Assembly: GCA_029573365.1 (NCBI GenBank)
Contig: JAKQGD010000601.1
Location: forward strand, 1-14,949
Length of the DNA: 14,949 nucleotides
Direction: 5' to 3'
From: Bacteroidota bacterium
GTDB lineage: Bacteria > Bacteroidota > Bacteroidia > Chitinophagales > Saprospiraceae
The first letter of the stretch is position 1; each line of letters begins with the position of its first letter. Made by a program: the position numbers and the translations under genes. Positions 1-8,296 of the stretch are shown here, in pieces. The notes under the pieces are model-generated. The model saw only the letters and a program-made list of their open reading frames with translations, was not told the origin of the DNA and did no database searches.

Positions 1-179
1 CCACCGGGAACGTCTATGACATAATAAATGCCATCAACGGTCTTGGATGCGTTTAGGCTGTTGGCCGCAATATAATCCTCTATAATTTTAATATCAGCAT
101 CAAACTGCTCTTCTACTGATGTGCTTTTATTGCAACCCAAAGACAAGGCTACAGTAAAACAAAGAATCAAGTATTTCAT
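1..179 (-). CDS. FKBP-like peptidyl-prolyl isomerase lipoprotein, N-terminal fragment (cut by window edge)
   Basis: Only the first 59 codons are inside the window. The protein begins MKYLILCFTVALSLGCNKS, a short hydrophobic signal followed by a lipobox LSLGC, so Cys16 should be lipidated and the protein anchored in the envelope. After the Cys there is an acidic helix-like stretch and then GIYYVIDVPGG. That 'G-[IL]-Y-Y-x-I...G-G' pattern is what precedes the catalytic core in Bacteroidota FKBP-type prolyl isomerase lipoproteins, so the missing part is inferred to be an FKBP domain. It starts 35 bases after dsbD ends and may share its transcript. A near-match to the -7 element (CATCTTTG, minus strand, 207-200) could give it its own promoter. 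The lipoprotein call is firm; the FKBP call rests on a short segment. Confidence 0.6.
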   Translation of the reverse strand, partial: MKYLILCFTVALSLGCNKSTSVEEQFDADIKIIEDYIAANSLNASKTVDGIYYVIDVPG

Positions 180-214
180 GTACCTAATTTTAACTGCCAC
201 AAAGATGGTAAAAA

Positions 215-2407
215 TCAGTTATTTAAATCTTGTTTTTTTAACTTACGTACATGGTCGAGACCACATTCCAAAAATCCAAGATATCCATCTATACCGTCTA
301 CAAAAGGCCTAGGCTTGCTGATGACCTGCTGGTCGTTTGTTGCCAGGACATAAAGCGGTTGTGAATTTTGCTCGAAATTTACAATCTGGAAGTCAGCCCA
401 TTTGTTACCTACGTTTCTGATCTTGTTTTGTCGTTGCTGAGAGATATAGATGTCCTTGAGCTTTTTGTCGTCATCGACATAAAGCGAGATAAGGACGAGA
501 GAGTCATTAAGTATTTTTCTGACTTTTTCATCAACCCAGATGTGTTCTTCAGTTTTTCTGCAATTGACACAACCATAACCGGTAAAGTCTATCATAATGG
601 GTTTATTGACCTCACGGGCATAATTTACGCCTTCAAAATAATCCTTGAAACAATTGATGTTGTTGGCACACTTGGTGTATGACGGATACTTTGCCTTGAT
701 GGACAGGTCGATGTCAGATTTCTGGTTGAAATAGTTGTAATGAGCAGGAGGAGCAAGGCCACTCATCAGTTTGAGAGCATTGTATTCGCCGGTTTTATCA
801 TTTATTCTGAATCCGGTAATCAGATACAAAACACTGATTGCGGCCAATGCACCAAAGCCAATACGTGTCATCGACAATTTTTTAACTGGGCTGTCGTGGG
901 GAAATTTTATAAAACCAAACAGGTACAAAGCCATGGCAGCAAAAATAATGATCCAGATAGCCATAAACACCTCATATCTCAGGAATCCCCACCCATTGGT
1001 CATATCGGCCACTGACAGGAATTTGAAAGCCAGAGCCAGTTCCAGAAAGCCAAGCACTACCTTGACAGAATTCATCCAACTGCCTGATTTTGGCAGACTG
1101 TTAAGCCAGGCAGGGAAAGCTGCAAACAATCCGAAAGGTAAAGCCAATGCCATAGAGAAGCCCAGCATCACCAGGAAAGGCCCCAGATATTCTCCTTTAG
1201 TGGCCGCCTGTACAATGGCTGTTCCAATGATGGGACCAGTACACGAAAATGATACGAGTGCCAGGGTAAAGGCCATAAAAAAGATGCCTAAAATACCTCC
1301 TTTGTCAGCCATTCTGTCGCTGCCTGTGCTCCAGCTGCTGGGCAGGGTAATTTCATAATATCCGAAAAACGAGATGGCAAAAGCTACAAAAATGAGAAAA
1401 AACAAGGTATTTGCTATCCAGTTGGTAGAAAGACGATTGAGAGCCTCTGGTCCTACAAAGGTGGTAATCAGTAACCCTATGGTCACATAGATTACGATGA
1501 TACTGATGCCATAAATCAATCCGTTTACCCATCCTTTTCTTTTTGTGTCCTTGGTAAAGAAGCTTATGGTTATAGGCAACATGGGGAACACACAAGGCGT
1601 TAGCAAGGCCAGAAGTCCGCCGATAAACCCAAAAACAAAAGTCCAAAAATGGCCTTCCTTGACAGTTTCGTTTTCACCACAATTGCCCACAGGAGTTTTG
1701 TAGGTTGTGGCCAGTGCTTCAATTTTCTGGTCAATCACATCGCCGCTGATTTTTGCCCCCACCAACGTGGTAAAAGACGATGTGTCACCTGTCGTTTGCT
1801 GACCTGAAAGATTGCCGCGACTCACTACTGTTGAGTCAGAAGTTACCACTGTAGGAGCAGGCTGCACATCTGTTGGACCAGGCTTCACTGCATCAGGAAC
1901 AGGTTTTTCGGCGGCATTGGTATTACCGACTGGAGTGGATGTGGCTGAAGCAGGAAAGCTAAAGCTAAAATCTACATCTGTGGGTGGCAGACACTTTTCA
2001 TGATCGCAGGCCATAAATGTTAGATAACCAGCAACCGGCTTTGACGCATCGGTAACTTTTACCTTTTGAGTGATGACAAAGGGCTTATCAGAAGTAAATT
2101 TGATGACATTTACTCCAAAATAGGCATCCATTCCTTCCTTTTTTGCACCAGACTCAGTTGACTTTGCGAGGAGTTTTATCCCGTCAGAACTTTCATAATT
2201 GACAGAGGTCGGTACCGGGCCGTCGTCTGAGGTGTACTGGCTGTAAACCGTCCAACCTTTTTCAATTGTTGCCGTGTATTTCAACTCATATTCGCCTTCA
2301 GCTACTTTTTGGGATTCGAACTTCCATTTTACAGGTTTGAAAATCTGGCTGTAGCCCGGCAAAAAAATGCTAAAAATGAAAGAAAAAACAAAGAGAAATC
2401 GTTTCAT
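215..2407 (-). CDS. dsbD: Thiol:disulfide interchange protein DsbD (membrane electron transporter)
   Basis: DsbD carries reducing power from cytoplasmic thioredoxin across the inner membrane to periplasmic thiol proteins (disulfide isomerisation, cytochrome c maturation). The 730 residues show all three modules in order. A signal peptide (1-21) leads an N-terminal immunoglobulin-like domain (about 22-152) with its cysteine pair C134/C139 in MACDHEKCLPP. A Pro/Thr/Ser-rich linker (155-205) follows. The transmembrane domain (about 253-532, roughly eight hydrophobic segments) holds the two redox cysteines C272 (LLTPCVFP) and C389 (SFSCTGP). The C-terminal thioredoxin-like domain (about 585-725) has the CVNC active site, C613/C616 in FTGYGCVNCRK. 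Extra cysteines C243, C580 and C586 have no assigned role. Length is longer than the roughly 570 residues of E. coli DsbD, mostly because of the linker. It follows a stand-alone copy of its own N-domain by 22 bases. Confidence 0.95.
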   Translation of the reverse strand: MKRFLFVFSFIFSIFLPGYSQIFKPVKWKFESQKVAEGEYELKYTATIEKGWTVYSQYTSDDGPVPTSVNYESSDGIKLLAKSTESGAKKEGMDAYFGVNVIKFTSDKPFVITQKVKVTDASKPVAGYLTFMACDHEKCLPPTDVDFSFSFPASATSTPVGNTNAAEKPVPDAVKPGPTDVQPAPTVVTSDSTVVSRGNLSGQQTTGDTSSFTTLVGAKISGDVIDQKIEALATTYKTPVGNCGENETVKEGHFWTFVFGFIGGLLALLTPCVFPMLPITISFFTKDTKRKGWVNGLIYGISIIVIYVTIGLLITTFVGPEALNRLSTNWIANTLFFLIFVAFAISFFGYYEITLPSSWSTGSDRMADKGGILGIFFMAFTLALVSFSCTGPIIGTAIVQAATKGEYLGPFLVMLGFSMALALPFGLFAAFPAWLNSLPKSGSWMNSVKVVLGFLELALAFKFLSVADMTNGWGFLRYEVFMAIWIIIFAAMALYLFGFIKFPHDSPVKKLSMTRIGFGALAAISVLYLITGFRINDKTGEYNALKLMSGLAPPAHYNYFNQKSDIDLSIKAKYPSYTKCANNINCFKDYFEGVNYAREVNKPIMIDFTGYGCVNCRKTEEHIWVDEKVRKILNDSLVLISLYVDDDKKLKDIYISQQRQNKIRNVGNKWADFQIVNFEQNSQPLYVLATNDQQVISKPRPFVDGIDGYLGFLECGLDHVRKLKKQDLNN

Positions 2408-2429
2408 ATTGGAATATTTTGGGTTGGGA

Positions 2430-2861
2430 TTATTTGGCCGAAAGGCTGAAATTTACATCAACCGGTGGCAAACACCTGGCTCCGTCGCAGGTCATATAGG
2501 ATACATAGCCATCCACTTTGCCCGTAGCGGGCATAGGCATTGTTTTAACAAATATGGCTTTGTCCTTAAATTTTATCACTTCTACACCAAACATTTCATC
2601 CATTTCTTTGACCGCCTTGGATTTTTCTTCAAAATTTATTTTAACATCTCCTATGACAAATTCTGTTGGAATGGGTCCGTCAGGATCTGTAAACTGGCTG
2701 TAGGTTACCCATCCTTTGGTTATGTCGGCAGTGGCCGTTATTTCTACTTCTGACTTATTAATAACTCGGATATCAAATTTCCATGATACAGGTGACACCT
2801 TTTGTGCGGATAATCCGCTGAAGAGCAATACAAATGTATAAGCCAACGAAATTTTAACCAT
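2430..2861 (-). CDS. Stand-alone periplasmic DsbD N-terminal domain protein
   Basis: The 143-residue product has a signal peptide (1-20, ending GLSAQ) and one domain that closely matches residues 22-152 of the downstream DsbD. Shared blocks include GW-x2-YSQ-x-T-x2-DGP-x-PT, FGV-x-VIKF and the motif MTCDGARCLPPVDVNFSL (compare MACDHEKCLPPTDVDFSF). The cysteine pair is C115/C120. There is no membrane domain and no thioredoxin domain. In DsbD this domain takes electrons from the C-terminal thioredoxin domain and passes them to periplasmic partners, so a soluble extra copy could be an additional shuttle; that role is inferred. The start at 2861 is preferred over an ATG 28 codons upstream because it puts the signal peptide at the N-terminus and keeps the -7 promoter element outside the gene. 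It is probably co-transcribed with dsbD. Confidence 0.85.
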   Translation of the reverse strand: MVKISLAYTFVLLFSGLSAQKVSPVSWKFDIRVINKSEVEITATADITKGWVTYSQFTDPDGPIPTEFVIGDVKINFEEKSKAVKEMDEMFGVEVIKFKDKAIFVKTMPMPATGKVDGYVSYMTCDGARCLPPVDVNFSLSAK

Positions 2862-2911
2862 ATTATTAAAATATTTAATGTTTAAAATGTTCAATTTTAT
2901 TAAATTGACCA

Positions 2912-2919
2912 CAAAGATA
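2912..2919 (-). promoter_or_regulatory. Bacteroidota -7 promoter element for the DsbD operon
   Basis: The minus strand reads TATCTTTG, an exact match to the Bacteroidota -7 consensus TAnnTTTG, 50 bases upstream of the start codon at 2861. No TTG is found at the usual 17-23 base spacing, so the -33 element is weak or absent. It would drive the free N-domain gene and dsbD. Confidence 0.6.
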
Positions 2920-2978
2920 TACCATTTCTGATAAAGATGAGTCACTTGGGTTACCTTTAATAAAAGTTTAACCTGTGG

Positions 2979-3962
2979 TCAGAATTTTATTAGTCCAAAA
3001 CCTGAAACCATAATCAGGGCCACTAAAAATATGTGCATAAGCTCATTCAAAATTGAATTTCTGCCATCACTAAGGCTGGTTCCGGATATCAGGGCCAACG
3101 GCACTGCCAGAGTTGCCAGGTGTGTAACTCCATTGGTCCTGAAAATAAGAAATGATATCAGACAAAAGAGTAGGCCCCAATACAGTATGTCTGCTTTTTT
3201 CTGAACCTGGAGACTCTTTTTGCCGGTGACAGACCCGTAATTAAACACAGAAAGTGCAACTGCAATCATCAATGCACCGAAGCTGACATAAAGAACAATC
3301 AGATCGTCGGTCCGAAAACCGGGAAACCTGAAGAATATATTTTTGATAAAATCCAAGTCCGCAAACGGGATGTCAAACCAGTATTTGTACGTAAATACAA
3401 GGAAGTAGGGTATGCCGAAACCAATCAGATATTGCAGTTTTTCCTTTATTTTAAACGAACGAAGCATGATAAGTCCAACCACCCCAAAAAGTACAAATAC
3501 GAAGTAAGGAATATAAAACTGTGCCGACAGTGACAGCATAAAGCCTGTGTTAAAAATCATGGCTGTGGCATTGGGGACCTTGTAAGTCTGAAGCAGGTAC
3601 AATATGGCAAGGATAATAAAGGTATTTGCCATAAGGACAGGAGTCAGTAGGTTGTTGTTAGTCATGATGCTCACAAAAAGTATATACAGAACTCCTGGAA
3701 ACAGAGTGGATTCTCTGGAAAAACGATTCTGGCTAAAGATGTAATTAAGCAGAAGAGCCTGGATAAAAATCAGCAAATTGGCCAGAATATTTTGGGTCAG
3801 TCCATCTGGCAGGGCTTTGTACGCCTGTTCGGATAGCAGACCGGTATCTTCTCCTTTGTTATAAACGGTAGGCTGCAGTATGCTGTTGATTCTTATAATA
3901 AAAACATACGGCAACAGCAGCAGGGTGTTTAAAAAGAGATTTCTTCGAAAAATTTCAAACAA
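2979..3962 (-). CDS. Multi-span inner-membrane protein, DUF6427-like
   Basis: The 327-residue protein is mostly hydrophobic with about eight to ten predicted membrane segments and short charged loops, for example around residues 170-176 (SFKIKEK). No catalytic motif is visible. The size, the N-terminal FRRNLFLNTLLLLPY pattern and the overall layout recall the uncharacterised Bacteroidota DUF6427 family; this is recognition by eye and no function is known. The start is unusual: the first possible codon is TTG at 3962, an in-frame TAA lies five codons upstream (3977-3975), and there is no ATG before the first membrane segment, so TTG is the most likely start. It has its own candidate -7 element at 4013-4020. 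It precedes the DsbD pair on the same strand but is 117 bases away from it. Confidence 0.7.
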   Translation of the reverse strand: MFEIFRRNLFLNTLLLLPYVFIIRINSILQPTVYNKGEDTGLLSEQAYKALPDGLTQNILANLLIFIQALLLNYIFSQNRFSRESTLFPGVLYILFVSIMTNNNLLTPVLMANTFIILAILYLLQTYKVPNATAMIFNTGFMLSLSAQFYIPYFVFVLFGVVGLIMLRSFKIKEKLQYLIGFGIPYFLVFTYKYWFDIPFADLDFIKNIFFRFPGFRTDDLIVLYVSFGALMIAVALSVFNYGSVTGKKSLQVQKKADILYWGLLFCLISFLIFRTNGVTHLATLAVPLALISGTSLSDGRNSILNELMHIFLVALIMVSGFGLIKF

Positions 3963-4012
3963 ATGAAAAATATTTTACTGGTACTGACTGAATTTTAGGC
4001 CTTTGGCCAGTG

Positions 4013-4020
4013 CAAAAATA
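4013..4020 (-). promoter_or_regulatory. Candidate -7 promoter element for the DUF6427-like gene
   Basis: The minus strand reads TATTTTTG, matching TAnnTTTG, about 50 bases before the TTG start at 3962. The region is AT-rich and no -33 TTG is seen at the right spacing, so chance occurrence is possible. Confidence 0.4.
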
Positions 4021-4183
4021 TAATTTTATTTCATTATCAGGGTATTAGGCGAATATAGTTTGACGAAAAAGCCTCACGACAAACATGATGTGTTAGACAA
4101 GTTTAGGTAAAAAGAAACGAGAATTTACTACCAAAGCGGGTTTTACACTATCTTGTGCAAAATTTATAGCACTCCGCAAGGAC

Positions 4184-5158
4184 ATGGCTGCTGATCTAGA
4201 TCGTATAAAAGAGCCTGTAGGCAACGAACTGAGGGAATTTGAAAAAAGATTCAAGAACTCAATGAAGAGTTCTGTGCCACTCCTTGACAAAATCACCTAT
4301 TATATCGTACAGAAAAAAGGCAAGCAGGTAAGGCCGATTCTTGTTTTTCTGTGCTCCAAACTGTGTGGCACCATCAGCGACTCTACTTACGTGGCTGCCT
4401 CTCTGATAGAACTTCTGCATACTGCTACACTGGTGCATGACGACGTAGTAGACGAATCATATGAAAGACGCGGTTTTTTTTCGGTCAACGCTCTTTGGAA
4501 AAACAAAATAGCCGTGCTTGTTGGAGATTTCCTCTTGTCCAAAGGCATGAACATAGCTCTCGAAACGGGCAATTATGATCATCTTCATATTGTCTCAAAG
4601 GCTATCAACCAGATGGCGGAGGGCGAGCTGCTGCAGATAGAAAAAGCCCGCAGACTGGACATAGACGAAAAAGTATATTTCGAAATCATCCGTCAGAAGA
4701 CCGCCACACTTATAGCAGCTGCCTGTGCCTCAGGGGCTTCATCAGCTACCCCTGACAAAGAAACAGTAAGAAGGATGTGGGAGTTTGGCGAAAAAATCGG
4801 CATTGCCTTCCAGATAAAAGACGACCTTTTTGACTATGGCGATGATTTCATAGGAAAGCCCAGGGGCATTGATATAAAGGAGAAAAAAATGACACTGCCA
4901 TTGATTTATTCTCTAAACAAAGCTGCAAGGCAGGACAAAAACAGAATAATCAACTACATTAAAAACGAAAGTCAGAATGAGGAGAAAGTAGCCGAAGTAA
5001 TCAGATTTGTCAAAGCATCAGGAGGTATAGAATACGCACACGAAGCCATGATGCGTTACCGGGATGAGTCACTGGCTATTCTTGCTACATTTCCGGCCGG
5101 GCAAACCAGGGAAGCCCTCGCAAGCCTGGTTCATTTTTTTACAGACAGAAAAAATTAA
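4184..5158 (+). CDS. ispB: Long-chain trans-polyprenyl diphosphate synthase
   Basis: This enzyme extends farnesyl or geranylgeranyl diphosphate with isopentenyl diphosphate to make the side chain of a respiratory quinone, in Bacteroidota usually menaquinone. The 324 residues contain the expected landmarks: GKQVRP (46-51), the first Asp-rich motif DDVVD (86-90, in LVHDDVVDES), KTATLI (172-177), and the second Asp-rich motif DDLFD (213-217). The residue five places before the first motif is Ala81 rather than Phe or Tyr, and a small residue there is known to permit long products, so a C30-C40 type synthase is more likely than a farnesyl or geranylgeranyl synthase. The ATG at 4184 follows a short purine run (AAGGA). 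It converges on the DUF4783-like gene with 8 bases between stop codons. The symbol reflects family membership; chain length is not proven. Confidence 0.9.
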   Translation: MAADLDRIKEPVGNELREFEKRFKNSMKSSVPLLDKITYYIVQKKGKQVRPILVFLCSKLCGTISDSTYVAASLIELLHTATLVHDDVVDESYERRGFFSVNALWKNKIAVLVGDFLLSKGMNIALETGNYDHLHIVSKAINQMAEGELLQIEKARRLDIDEKVYFEIIRQKTATLIAAACASGASSATPDKETVRRMWEFGEKIGIAFQIKDDLFDYGDDFIGKPRGIDIKEKKMTLPLIYSLNKAARQDKNRIINYIKNESQNEEKVAEVIRFVKASGGIEYAHEAMMRYRDESLAILATFPAGQTREALASLVHFFTDRKN

Positions 5159-5166
5159 GAGGGCAG

Positions 5167-5550
5167 TCAGAACTTGTCTATCCTGATTTCCTTGATGGTC
5201 TTGGTGCCGATTTCTCCTTTAGAATAGATAAACAGCCTGAAAGTATCTTTAGGCGTACTGATCTTTACCACTTTAAACTGAGAGGTTTTGTCCTTGGAAG
5301 TTCCCTTGTGCATGACTTCCACGCCTACGATTTTGTGGGTCTGCAGGAATTCCTTTAGCCTCGAAAGGGCGACATTTTTATTGAGGATTTGCTGGTCTTC
5401 GAAAAGGCAGAAATCTACGTTGTCTTCCAGGTAAGGACTCATGGTAGAAGTGTCAGAATTTTTCAGGGCATTCAGAAAAGAGGTCTCATTCTGAGCAGAA
5501 ACCACAGACAGCATTCCGACAAATAATATGATCAAAAATTGTTTCAACAC
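5167..5550 (-). CDS. Small secreted protein, DUF4783-like (NTF2-type fold)
   Basis: The 127-residue product has a signal peptide (about 1-19, ending VVSAQ) and one small alpha/beta domain. The pattern FLNALKNSD...SPYLEDNVDFCLFE...V..SRLKEFLQTH...K.SQFKVVKI.T...FRLFIYSKG....TIKEIRIDKF matches the Bacteroidota DUF4783 family, which is thought to adopt an NTF2-like cone fold; its function is unknown. The reading frame has no upstream ATG. The start is GTG at 5550 or the adjacent TTG at 5547. It reads toward ispB, and the two stop codons are only 8 bases apart with no hairpin between them. A TATTTTTTG string upstream resembles a -7 element with one extra base. Confidence 0.8.
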   Translation of the reverse strand: MLKQFLIILFVGMLSVVSAQNETSFLNALKNSDTSTMSPYLEDNVDFCLFEDQQILNKNVALSRLKEFLQTHKIVGVEVMHKGTSKDKTSQFKVVKISTPKDTFRLFIYSKGEIGTKTIKEIRIDKF

Positions 5551-5600
5551 TTTATGGTCGTTTTGTTTTCAAAAAATATCGATGGCAAAATTAAAAATCA

Positions 5601-5608
5601 TAAGTTTG
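5601..5608 (+). promoter_or_regulatory. Candidate -7 promoter element upstream of gpmI
   Basis: TAAGTTTG matches TAnnTTTG exactly on the plus strand and is followed by CA as in many Bacteroidota promoters. It would leave an untranslated leader of roughly 130 bases before the gpmI ATG. The nearest upstream TTG (5563-5565) is 35 bases away, too far for a normal -33 element, so this is a moderate call. Confidence 0.4.
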
Positions 5609-5747
5609 CACAGTAATTCAAACGAAGTTTATTGTTGATTTAGTTTCAGGCAAGTGTTAAATTTTGATTAAATAACAGGTCTTTCCGAAATATGGATGAT
5701 CTCAGACACGCCAATTTTGTTTAATAGGGTTAAAATTTTTTTTTGAG

Positions 5748-7277
5748 ATGAAAGACCTTGCTCTCATCATCCTCGATGGGTGGGGAATAAACCACAATCC
5801 AAAAATCAGTGCTATTGAAGCTGCAGACACACCGGTGATGGATGACCTCACAGGGAGGTATCCTAATGCCACCCTGACTACCTATGGCGAAGAGGTAGGA
5901 TTGCCGGAAGGCCAGATGGGAAATTCTGAAGTCGGGCATATAAACATCGGTGCAGGAAGGATTGTATACCAGGAGCTGGCCAGAATAAATAAAGCTATAA
6001 GAGAAAAGGAATTGCTGACAAATTCCGCTTTTACTCAATGCATGGACTATGCAGTAAAAAACCATAAACGGGTGCATTTGCTGGGGTTGCTGTCAGATGG
6101 AGGTGTACATTCGCACATAGACCACGTGACCGGGCTGTGCGACATGCTTAAAAGTTATAATGTACATGTCAATATCCATGCCTTTCTTGACGGCAGAGAC
6201 ACAGATCCTAAATCAGGCAAAAAGTACCTGCATACCTTGTCGGAAAGCATTGGTGGTTCAGGAATAAAAATTGCATCGGTCATAGGCAGATATTATGCCA
6301 TGGACAGAGACAAACGATGGGAAAGGGTAAAAAAGGCCTATGACCTCCTCGTCAGGGGCGTGGGCATGCCGGTGGCAGATCTGTCAGAAGGTGTGAAGGC
6401 TATGTATGACAAAGGCATCACTGACGAATTTATGGAACCTATGTACGACGAAAACATCACTGTTCAGGACCTGGCAATCAGGCAAGGAGATGTAGTCATC
6501 TTTTTTAATTTCAGAACGGACCGCCCCAGGCAGCTAACCGAGGTTCTTACCCAAAGAGATATGCCTGACCACGACATGTATAAACAAGACCTGTATTATG
6601 TGACATTTACCAACTATGACCAGACCTATAAAGGAATACATGTTATTTTTGGCAAGGAAAATCTGACCCACACCCTCGGACAGGTCATAAGTGAGGCAGG
6701 TCTAAGTCAGGTAAGAATAGCCGAGACAGAAAAGTATCCACATGTGACCTTCTTTTTTAATGGGGGCGTGGAGGAAAAATTTGAAGGAGAAGAAAGAATC
6801 CTGGTTCCTTCGCCGAGGGTGGCCACATATGATTTGCAACCTGAGATGAGTGCTGTTGAGATTACTGATCAGCTGATACGTCATATAGAGGAAAACAGGC
6901 CCAATTTTATCTGCCTCAATTATGCCAATACCGACATGGTGGGGCATACTGGTGTATTTGAAGCCGCGGTCAGGGCAGCGGAAACAGTAGATGCCTGTCT
7001 CGGCAGGCTTATGACTACACTGGATAAAAACGGATATTATGCAGTAATCATAGCGGACCACGGCAACTCTGATGTTATGGTCAATTCAGACGGCTCTCCC
7101 AATACGGCACATACCACCAATCCTGTCCCCGTTATCTTTGCAGGTCCAGGAGTAAATAGGGAAAATTATAATGTCGTACATGGAAAACTCGGTGACCTGG
7201 CTCCTAGTATTCTCAATATAATGGGACTCAAAGTGCCGACTGATATGACCGGCCATGTGATAATACAAAAAAAATAA
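5748..7277 (+). CDS. gpmI: 2,3-bisphosphoglycerate-independent phosphoglycerate mutase
   Basis: GpmI interconverts 3- and 2-phosphoglycerate in glycolysis and gluconeogenesis in the cytoplasm, using a phosphoserine intermediate and two Mn ions. The 509 residues match the usual length. Visible signatures are LIILDGWG (7-13, metal Asp10), MGNSEVGHINIGAGR (57-71, nucleophile Ser60), SDGGVHSH (117-124), DGRDTDP (148-154), the FRTDRPRQ phosphate-binding block (255-262), TEKYPHVTFFFNGG (327-340), NTDMVGH (394-400), ADHGN (436-440) and HTTNPVP (455-461), so every catalytic and metal site appears intact. A long T run lies just before the start and there is no clear ribosome-binding site. It is the first gene of a four-gene unit; the next start lies 8 bases downstream. 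Confidence 0.97.
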   Translation: MKDLALIILDGWGINHNPKISAIEAADTPVMDDLTGRYPNATLTTYGEEVGLPEGQMGNSEVGHINIGAGRIVYQELARINKAIREKELLTNSAFTQCMDYAVKNHKRVHLLGLLSDGGVHSHIDHVTGLCDMLKSYNVHVNIHAFLDGRDTDPKSGKKYLHTLSESIGGSGIKIASVIGRYYAMDRDKRWERVKKAYDLLVRGVGMPVADLSEGVKAMYDKGITDEFMEPMYDENITVQDLAIRQGDVVIFFNFRTDRPRQLTEVLTQRDMPDHDMYKQDLYYVTFTNYDQTYKGIHVIFGKENLTHTLGQVISEAGLSQVRIAETEKYPHVTFFFNGGVEEKFEGEERILVPSPRVATYDLQPEMSAVEITDQLIRHIEENRPNFICLNYANTDMVGHTGVFEAAVRAAETVDACLGRLMTTLDKNGYYAVIIADHGNSDVMVNSDGSPNTAHTTNPVPVIFAGPGVNRENYNVVHGKLGDLAPSILNIMGLKVPTDMTGHVIIQKK

Positions 7278-7285
7278 GGATAGTC

Positions 7286-8296
7286 ATGGCTGCAAACAGA
7301 GTGTTGTATACCATTGCAGCAGGCCCGGGCAAAGTGATGAGCATACCTGCATTGATCAGGCTCACAGGTCAGAAACTGATTTTGCCTTTTTATCATGCCA
7401 TTTCAGACATCAGACTTCCGTACCTTGATCATTCATATCGTGTCAGAAGCCGCGATGTTTTCAGGAAAGACCTCGATTTCTTCACATCATATTTTCAGCC
7501 GTTCACCCTTGAAGAGCTAAAAGACATTTCCCGTAAGGGTAAATCTTCGGAAAAGCCCGCTTTTTTTCTGACCTTTGACGACGGGTTGTCATCGTTTTAT
7601 GAAGTCGTCGCTCCAGAGCTCGAGGCAAGGGGGCTTCGTGCCGCCTGCTTTATCAACCCTTCATTTCTCGACAACAAATCTCTGTTTTACCGCTACAAGG
7701 TAAATCTGCTGAAACAAAAAGTGCTGGATAACCCCTCCGTTTTAAACCGATTGGAGCTGAGAAACAAGCACAAAAGCAGCAATGATTTTATTATATGGCT
7801 CGGTAGGCTGGGACATGCCGACACGGCCGAGATCGATACTTTGGCAAAAAATTTAGATGTGGACTTTGACAGCTTTCTGACTGATGAAAAACCTTACCTG
7901 AGCACAGCTCAGATAGGAGAGCTGGCAGAACGGGGCTTTTATTTTGGTGGCCACAGTATGGATCATCCATTGTATTCTGAGATATCTGAGGAGAACCAGG
8001 TGTCACAAACGTTAAAATCCGTGGAGGAGGTCAGGAAACTGACTGGACAAAAAACTTCAGCTTTTTCATTTCCGTTTACAGACCACGGCGTCACGGCTTC
8101 CTTCTTTAAAAAAATTGATGCCATCGATCTTACTTTTGGCACTGCTGGCATGAAAGCCGACCATGAGCCCGCACATTTTCAGAGGATACCTATGGAAAGC
8201 ACCCGCCATAATGCGGAAACGATCATTCGTACAGAATATTTGTATTATTTGCTGAAAGTACCTTTTGGTAAAAATAAGATTGATAGGCATGTTTGA
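7286..8296 (+). CDS. Polysaccharide deacetylase (NodB / carbohydrate esterase 4 type)
   Basis: Members of this family remove N- or O-acetyl groups from cell-wall or surface polysaccharides using a metal bound by Asp-His-His. The 336-residue protein has motif 1 as LTFDDG (95-100, Asp98 probable base and Asp99 metal ligand), motif 2 as GGHSMDHP (221-228, His223 and His227 metal ligands) and a motif 3-like FSFPFTDHG (260-268). Between motifs 1 and 2 is a helical insertion of about 75 residues beginning KSLFYRYKVNLL. No clear signal peptide is present, which suggests a cytoplasmic or membrane-associated site or a non-classical position; the substrate is unknown. The ATG is preceded by AAGGA at a suitable distance. 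It follows gpmI by 8 bases and overlaps the acetyltransferase gene by 8 bases, so the two are likely translationally coupled. Confidence 0.85.
   Translation: MAANRVLYTIAAGPGKVMSIPALIRLTGQKLILPFYHAISDIRLPYLDHSYRVRSRDVFRKDLDFFTSYFQPFTLEELKDISRKGKSSEKPAFFLTFDDGLSSFYEVVAPELEARGLRAACFINPSFLDNKSLFYRYKVNLLKQKVLDNPSVLNRLELRNKHKSSNDFIIWLGRLGHADTAEIDTLAKNLDVDFDSFLTDEKPYLSTAQIGELAERGFYFGGHSMDHPLYSEISEENQVSQTLKSVEEVRKLTGQKTSAFSFPFTDHGVTASFFKKIDAIDLTFGTAGMKADHEPAHFQRIPMESTRHNAETIIRTEYLYYLLKVPFGKNKIDRHV

Noticed and set aside
771..1358. A 195-codon plus-strand open frame opposite dsbD.
   Set aside because: It is antisense to the well-supported membrane domain of DsbD, and its translation shows no recognisable domain or start signal.
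2891..2908. Inverted repeat TCAATTT-TATT-AAATTGA in the leader of the DsbD N-domain gene.
   Set aside because: A 7-bp stem made mostly of A/T pairs is weak and expected by chance in this AT-rich leader; no riboswitch or operator family is recognised.
2862..2945. A 28-codon upstream extension of the free DsbD N-domain gene.
   Set aside because: It would run through the -7 promoter element and place the signal peptide inside the protein; ATG at 2861 gives a normal signal peptide at the N-terminus.
3963..3998. A tiny plus-strand frame encoding MKNILLVLTEF, resembling the first residues of some stress proteins.
   Set aside because: It ends after 11 residues and lies in the leader of the opposite gene; the resemblance is too short to mean anything.
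4149..4155. TATCTTG before ispB as a possible -7 promoter element.
   Set aside because: It lacks one T of TAnnTTTG and has no TTG partner upstream at proper spacing.
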